Part shown: positions 58,641 through 64,000 of the stretch, in pieces | Position numbering within the stretch: the first letter of the stretch is position 1 | Layout of the letters: the number at the start of each line of letters is the position of its first letter | DNA from: Cycas panzhihuaensis | Lineage: Eukaryota > Cycadophyta | Direction: 5' to 3' | DNA: 64,000 nt | Assembly (NCBI GenBank): GCA_023213395.1 | Contig: CM041465.1 | Span: 146,265,741-146,329,740, forward strand | Translations under genes and position numbers: made by a program | The notes under the pieces: generated by a model | Seen by the model: only the letters and a program-made list of their open reading frames with translations | What the model was told of the DNA's origin: nothing | Databases searched by the model: none

Positions 58641-59760
58641 GATAATATAATATCAAGAGTCTAGAGTAGAAGTAAAATCTATTAGGACCTTTTGAGAAAA
58701 GGAAAAGTAAAAGTCATCATCATTAGCCCCATCCACTTCATGTTTAGGTCTTCAACAAAATAATAGGACTCAATCTCAACATGAGATGGAACCCAATTCT
58801 TGCAAAGTCTTGACTTTGAGGGATGGAAAATATGATTGAGGTGAAAGTGACAATTGGTACAACTTAACAGGTCTACTCATAGAGTAAAGTCACCCATGAC
58901 TAGTTATCAATTGTTGTTGCTTATGGTCATTAAAAGCTTTTTATATTATTGGCATTGTCTCTTTTCATCTTAAATGACTTCATGTTGATATATGTTATGG
59001 AAGTTTTTTCTTATCAAAGGGGTATGTCTCCCTTGTTGAGGTGGTGTAAAGTCTTATTTGGACCCTATTTTGGTCTATAATTCTTCTAATCAATTAAATG
59101 ATATCTTAAACAAAAGAAACATAGTAATAAGAGAATATAAAGAAACATGAAAGAAAATAGTAGTGGCTAATGCTTATGCCAATTAAATATCAATGAAAAT
59201 GTGTGTCTCAAAAGATGTTCATGCAAAACACTCTAATGATAAATTTGCATTGAAGGAAAGATAATGTGTTTAAGTCTATTTAGCTCTTTTTATATAATAG
59301 GAGAATCATGTAATAGAATAACTTTAATATGTCCACATGTATATCATGGAGTAGATTTGGTGAGAAACCACATTATGACAAGTTAGGCAATATGTAAGAA
59401 TGGGGATCTTTCACATTCAACTAATAACTTGTAGGAATCTTGTATCCATAACTACACTTCAATGCATGGATGAAGAATAAAAGGGATGAAATGAAATGAC
59501 ATAATATAATGTCTAGTCATATAATGTGGGGTTTAAAAGAGGGAACAATTTCATGGCATAAGTATATGAGATCAAGAATTATGAGATGATGGGAAGGAAA
59601 GAGAATTATACAGTGAATATAAAATGTAATTAGAAGAAGTTGACCACATTCCAAGGAATCAATCCATGAATATATAACTCATTTATGTGCTACATTATAT
59701 AAAAATATAAGGGCATTATGAAATGATATATTCACATAGGTATAAATAAAACATACGCAT
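58641..59760. other. No recognised feature
   Basis: AT-rich sequence without open frames of note, LTR ends or repeats that I can recognise. Confidence 0.5.
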
Positions 59761-59833
59761 GCTGGGCAATGGGGTTGATCCTCTGACCTTATGGTTAATA
59801 ACTAAATACTCTAACCAATTGAGCTATATCAAC
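59761..59833 (-). pseudogene. tRNA-Asn-like relic (tRNA pseudogene or SINE head)
   Basis: On the minus strand the 73 bases align along their full length with a plant tRNA-Asn. The A box (TAGCTCAATTGG) is good, the D stem GCTC/GAGT pairs, and ATTAACCATAAGGTC follows the anticodon region. The B-box part is GGATCAACCCC (consensus GGTTC). The anticodon is ATT where tRNA-Asn has GTT. The acceptor stem has at least three mismatches, and anticodon and T stems have mismatches too, so it is not a working tRNA. Confidence 0.6.
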
Positions 59834-60407
59834 AAAACTCAAAAGCCTTATATGTATCATTTAATCTAAGATCTAGATGCATAATGTGTTCCTTACCTTA
59901 TAATTAACCTTTGATTAGGATGTATTGCTACTTATATCGATATATTCTACACCCAACTAGCCAATATGCTAATCATGATGATTTATTTGTAAGGCAAATA
60001 TATGATATTATTATTTCATTTGAAATTTGATATTACTATTGTTCTATCATAAATAATCCATTGTGTTGCTTAGTTATAATGTATAATACAAACTAATTCA
60101 TCTTTATTATATCAACAATGGTTCAACTCCTCTCTCTCCACATAGTTTTGGTCCAACATCTTCAAATATTTTTATGTTATCATTCTAAACATACTTTGCA
60201 AAATATTACCATAGTACTGCTCACTCATAGATGGTGGGTATATCTAGAGAAAGTCATAATAGCATCCATACATAATCATAGTTTATATTTTAAATACTCT
60301 ATATTGACTTGAATATATTATATATGTTTGTGCACAAATAATTTTTATTTGAATATCATCGATTAAATAGTAGATATACCATCCATCTTATTTATATAAA
60401 ATGCAAC

Positions 60408-60450
60408 CTCTCTCTCTCTCTTATACATACACACACATACACATATATCC

Positions 60451-60481
<31 letters not shown>
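60408..60481. repeat. CT and GA microsatellites in inverted arrangement
   Basis: A CT tract (about 60408-60421) and a GA tract (about 60454-60481) flank a 32-bp CA/TA-rich spacer. The two tracts are complementary and could form a hairpin. Confidence 0.9.
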
Positions 60482-60488
<7 letters not shown>

Positions 60489-60711
60489 TTGTAGATATAA
60501 ATTGTAGACATATAATTGTGATTATTACACATAAATTCAATAAGAACATTAGAAGCATTACAAATCTAGAAAATTTTCATTACATAAAAAATTATATATT
60601 TAAAATTCAAGTCCACTCTAAACAATTATACAAGTGTTAATATTAAAATTTTCATTTCCAAACATATTTGCTCCCCATGGTAATATCTATTTATTAAAAT
60701 TTAGAATTTAA
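60482..60711. other. Possible leader of the copia-type element at 60723
   Basis: No coding signal. Position next to a PBS makes it the likely start of an element interior on the minus strand. Confidence 0.3.
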
Positions 60712-60722
60712 GTTTGATATCA
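60712..60722 (-). other. Primer-binding site next to LTR 60723-61202
   Basis: The minus strand reads TGATATCAAAC directly after the LTR end (...CACAACA). It fits TGGTATCAAAC with one G-to-A change. Confidence 0.55.
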
Positions 60723-61202
60723 TGTTGTGATATAATGAGTATATGCAATGGAAATATAACAAACATGTATCATCAATAAATTATTTCACAAGGAATGTAC
60801 ACATATAAAAAAATAAACATAAATATAAAGTAATAAAATATATCAATAATGTAATAAGCATTTACCACATAAGAAATAACATATTTATATGTGAAAAAAC
60901 TAGTGTGAAAAAAACTATAGGAGAAGGTAGAGTTAGAGCTCCTTTTAAGATATTAGAATTAATACATCTCTAGGTCTTGAACCTTTCTCAAGTTATCAAG
61001 TGGTGTGTTTATATATTTATATTGATAGTCACCTCATGAGTAGCCTCTTATTTCTCTTGAGAATTTATATCATTCAATAAAATTTTTACATGGATATATG
61101 TGCATTTCACATCTATCAATGTATTTGGTAAGTGGGGTTATGTATGTGTTCATAACATTAATATTAAACATTATACATATGAATATATTATATGTTACAA
61201 CA
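60723..61202 (-). repeat. copia-type LTR in PPT-LTR-PBS order
   Basis: The 480-bp segment has perfect inverted termini TGTTGT and ACAACA. A polypurine tract (minus strand TTAAGGGGGAA, 61203-61213) abuts one end and a PBS abuts the other. A 5' LTR should have only the PBS and a 3' LTR only the PPT. No partner copy occurs in the window. An LTR shared by two tandem elements is the simplest reading. Confidence 0.6.
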
Positions 61203-64000
61203 TTCCCCCTTAATGTTTAATGTCTTTAAATTCTTATCTTCATCTTTAATATTTATGTCTTCATTGTCTTTTTATTTGCTAGATTCTATAATCTTTATGA
61301 AGATTTGTATTATGTATCATGCATCATCACTTGTAACTTATAAATTTATCATCCATAATTATTGTATCTTATAAGCATTAACCTATAATACTTGTAATCA
61401 TTAACTTATATCAACTATAGTAAACAACCTATAGTCATTTATGATCAACAATGATTAATTATGAATATCCAATCTATAAATATAAACCAATCATTCTTCA
61501 ATAAATATCAACTAATATATGAAGTGTTTTCTTGGACATCTTTATATCTTCACCTATAAAGTTATTGTAAAATATTATTTGTCAACCATTCATCACATAA
61601 ACTAAAAAATAATTATTGATATCTATATAAAATAATAATCATCTACCAAAATATATCGATAGACAACCACTATAATCATTAGTTTTATAGGATATACTTC
61701 TTATACATAATTCTTTAGTAAATAAGAGTAGCATAAAATCTCTCACCTCTTATATATGAGATTACTAACATAATTTATGTGTTATACAAGTGTAGCTTCA
61801 TTCATCTCACATCTTATATATGAGTAAATATCTTTGTGTATTGCCTTCATTGATACTTTTGCACACTTGCAACTTTCTTTTGGCAATTATTAATATTTTA
61901 TCATTTAACAAATCAATCATCTAAACATACTAATTTTGGGAGTAAGCTGAACTACTTAGCCAAAACAAATTAGCTATAATAAGGTAACATAAATAATATG
62001 CTTCCATACCTCTTATCATATATGATTGGTCAAATTTCTCACTAATAAACTCTCATCTTCTATTAGTTGGATAACTTCAACAACTAAATTAGTGTGGTAA
62101 GTAAATAATATATGAGACTTTTCTTTATCTCATAAAATAGGTGGAATACTTAATTTATTATTAATAACTTATCTCTCCAACATTAAATAAATAATCTGGG
62201 CCTTTTATCAAAGATTAGGTGGTGTCATCAATATCAAATAGGTATTATCATCATTTATTTGTAATCAATAAATAGACAATCTATCATTTGATTAGTGATG
62301 TACACTTCACTAAACTAAATGAGTAAATTTTAAGGGGACTTTTATGTCCAACATTCATATAATATTCTCACATCAATATTATATTAAATATCCTACTTCA
62401 TATATTTTTTATCTATTATGAGCTTTCAAATATCATAAATGAGCCTTAAATTATTCACTTTTAAATGAAACTCCCTTTTTAATTCTTTATCAATTAATAA
62501 TAACATCATCATCATATCAAAACCCTTTGAAAACATTATAATATGTGTTTTTTTTTTTTTAATATCATAAAATACAACTTTTATGAGGTTAATAATACTT
62601 CAATCAACTTTACCTATTTATATCTCTATCATATAATTTCTAAAACATGCCTTATGACCACTAGTTTTGATCATCTCAAAATTGTATTTCCAACACAATT
62701 GATGGGATGAAAAAGAGATATGTCAGTAAAAAGTTATGGTAAAAAATATGTTAATATATCATGAAATAATGTACTTTCCTTAATAAAATATGTTTAGACC
62801 CTTTTATCTTGGGTTGTTGGTCACGTGTTAACTCTATATGACCATCCACTGAAGTATTAGGCGGCTTTACAGATTTAAAATTTTATCAAATATGACTTAA
62901 TGTAGTTTTGAAATTGCAAAAAGAATTAAATTAGCATTGTATTATTTCATATCCATAGAACACTAAATTTATAAAAAATAATTAAATTTAAAAACTATTT
63001 TGTAATTTTTTTTTCTTATGAAAATTCCTATGTATGCCTAAATCATGAATCAAATTTCTCCTTTGTAAAAAATTTCTCTATGCCATCTTTGATGATGATA
63101 TTTACATATTTATCTTTTGCCATGGTCAAGTTCCATGGGCGCATCTTTGGTATGGCATAGTTATAGGCTATATGGTTGATCTTCTTATGGCTATTCTTCT
63201 ATATAGTTCAACTTTATATTCATAACCATTTAGAGCTTAATAGATGAGAGGCTTTATATAATGATGGATAGGATGAAGGATAACACACATTAACTCTTAT
63301 CTAATAATTTCTGTGTCCTACTTCCTCACAAGCATAATCCCTAATACTCCTTGGGTTTTGCGACTACCACCTCTTACATATTTTTGCATCAACACCAACA
63401 CTAATCATTTTTCTAAAAAGTAATAGCATGGCCAAAGCCACTTGTTCCTTAACATAAGATGAGGACACAATCATGCAAATAATTTAAGATGCATAATGTA
63501 AATTCAAGAATAGGTGATGAACAATGACAAGCTAGTTCCATTCATATTTTCATGGCAAGGGTTAGATCATAAAGCAAAATATGACTAGTTCACAATGATC
63601 AATAGTAGTCCCTTTGATTTACATGTTGGGTAAATAGACATATATTCTTACTTTATGTTATTAGACCACTACAAAAAGTTATTCTATCATTGTTGAGTAG
63701 CTTAACATATCATGCTTAAACTTGTTTAAAGGACTCGATTCATGGTTGATGCTTAAAACCCTAATTTTAATTCATATCCTCAGAATATGTTTTAATTTTT
63801 CATAAAATCATGGTGCCCAGTTATTGTCATAAATTAATATCAAGTGTATCTCAATTTATTACCAATTTTAGTGTTGAATGCCAAGTATTTATATGCCTTA
63901 TTTTACCATTAAAACCCTTTGTATTAAACTCTAACATGCCATCATAACTACTTCAAATATAAACCATGCATCAACAATATATATATTTTTGTCTATATAT
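61203..64000. other. No recognised coding domain; possible element interior
   Basis: 2.8 kb of AT-rich sequence right of the polypurine tract. If the LTR call is right, its first part should be the 3' end of a copia interior on the minus strand, but no RNase H motif is visible. A poly(T) run lies at 62548-62560. Around 63060-63170 (minus) a 40-codon open stretch with KMRPWNLTMAKDKYV has no known match by eye. Confidence 0.4.

Noticed and set aside
59761-59833. Functional tRNA gene
   Set aside because: Acceptor, anticodon and T stems all contain mismatches and the anticodon loop is altered; kept only as a relic.
60118-61374. Short plus-strand open frames (60-64 codons)
   Set aside because: Hydrophobic only because the DNA is T-rich; one overlaps an LTR boundary.

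Overview
The window looks like nuclear DNA of a land plant with a large, repeat-rich genome. A gymnosperm is plausible, but that is an inference from the old, slowly purged nested LTR retrotransposons; no host gene fixes the taxon. The DNA is very AT-rich and visibly poor in CG. I found no cellular protein-coding gene, rRNA, intact tRNA, CRISPR array or bacterial-type operon. Almost everything that can be recognised is retroelement sequence, and every coding region is broken.

Layout. 1-900: LTR-like sequence carrying a 5'-truncated LINE (L1-type) insertion with a perfect 17-bp target duplication. 972-7708: Ty3/gypsy chromovirus 'gypsy-1' (minus), with LTRs, PBS and a TATAA duplication. 7709-9640: unclassified sequence with two LTR candidates. 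9640-20510: a related, end-truncated 'gypsy-2' (minus) split by 'copia-A' (plus, 12887-19965). 20515-42266: one long non-chromoviral Ty3/gypsy element, 'gypsy-F' (minus), cut into four pieces by chromovirus 'gypsy-E' (plus, 21542-28112), the pol-less LTR element 'G' (minus, 31630-35152) and 'copia-B' (plus, 35665-40982). 42267-56015: 'copia-C' (minus), whose gag is split by 'copia-D' (plus, 46610-54024). 56016-64000: two direct copies of a LINE-like fragment, a tRNA-Asn-like relic, microsatellites, and one copia-type LTR with a primer-binding site on one side and a polypurine tract on the other.

The elements share a common biology. Gag packages element RNA. Protease, integrase (IN), reverse transcriptase (RT) and RNase H (RH) of pol copy and insert it, primed from initiator tRNA-Met at PBS sequences of the type TGGTATCAGAGC. 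All are now inactive. Stop codons sit almost only where Gln, Trp or Arg codons are expected. Many catalytic Asp codons became Asn and zinc-knuckle Cys codons became Tyr, all explained by C-to-T or G-to-A change. This is what long-term cytosine methylation and deamination of silenced plant retrotransposons would leave.

I did not find a new functional system. The best leads are the LTR at 60723-61202 in PPT-LTR-PBS order, the pol-less element G with a 3-kb unrecognised interior, a 555-bp TA/CA microsatellite inside gypsy-E, and the gypsy-2/gypsy-F junction near 20510 that lacks an LTR.
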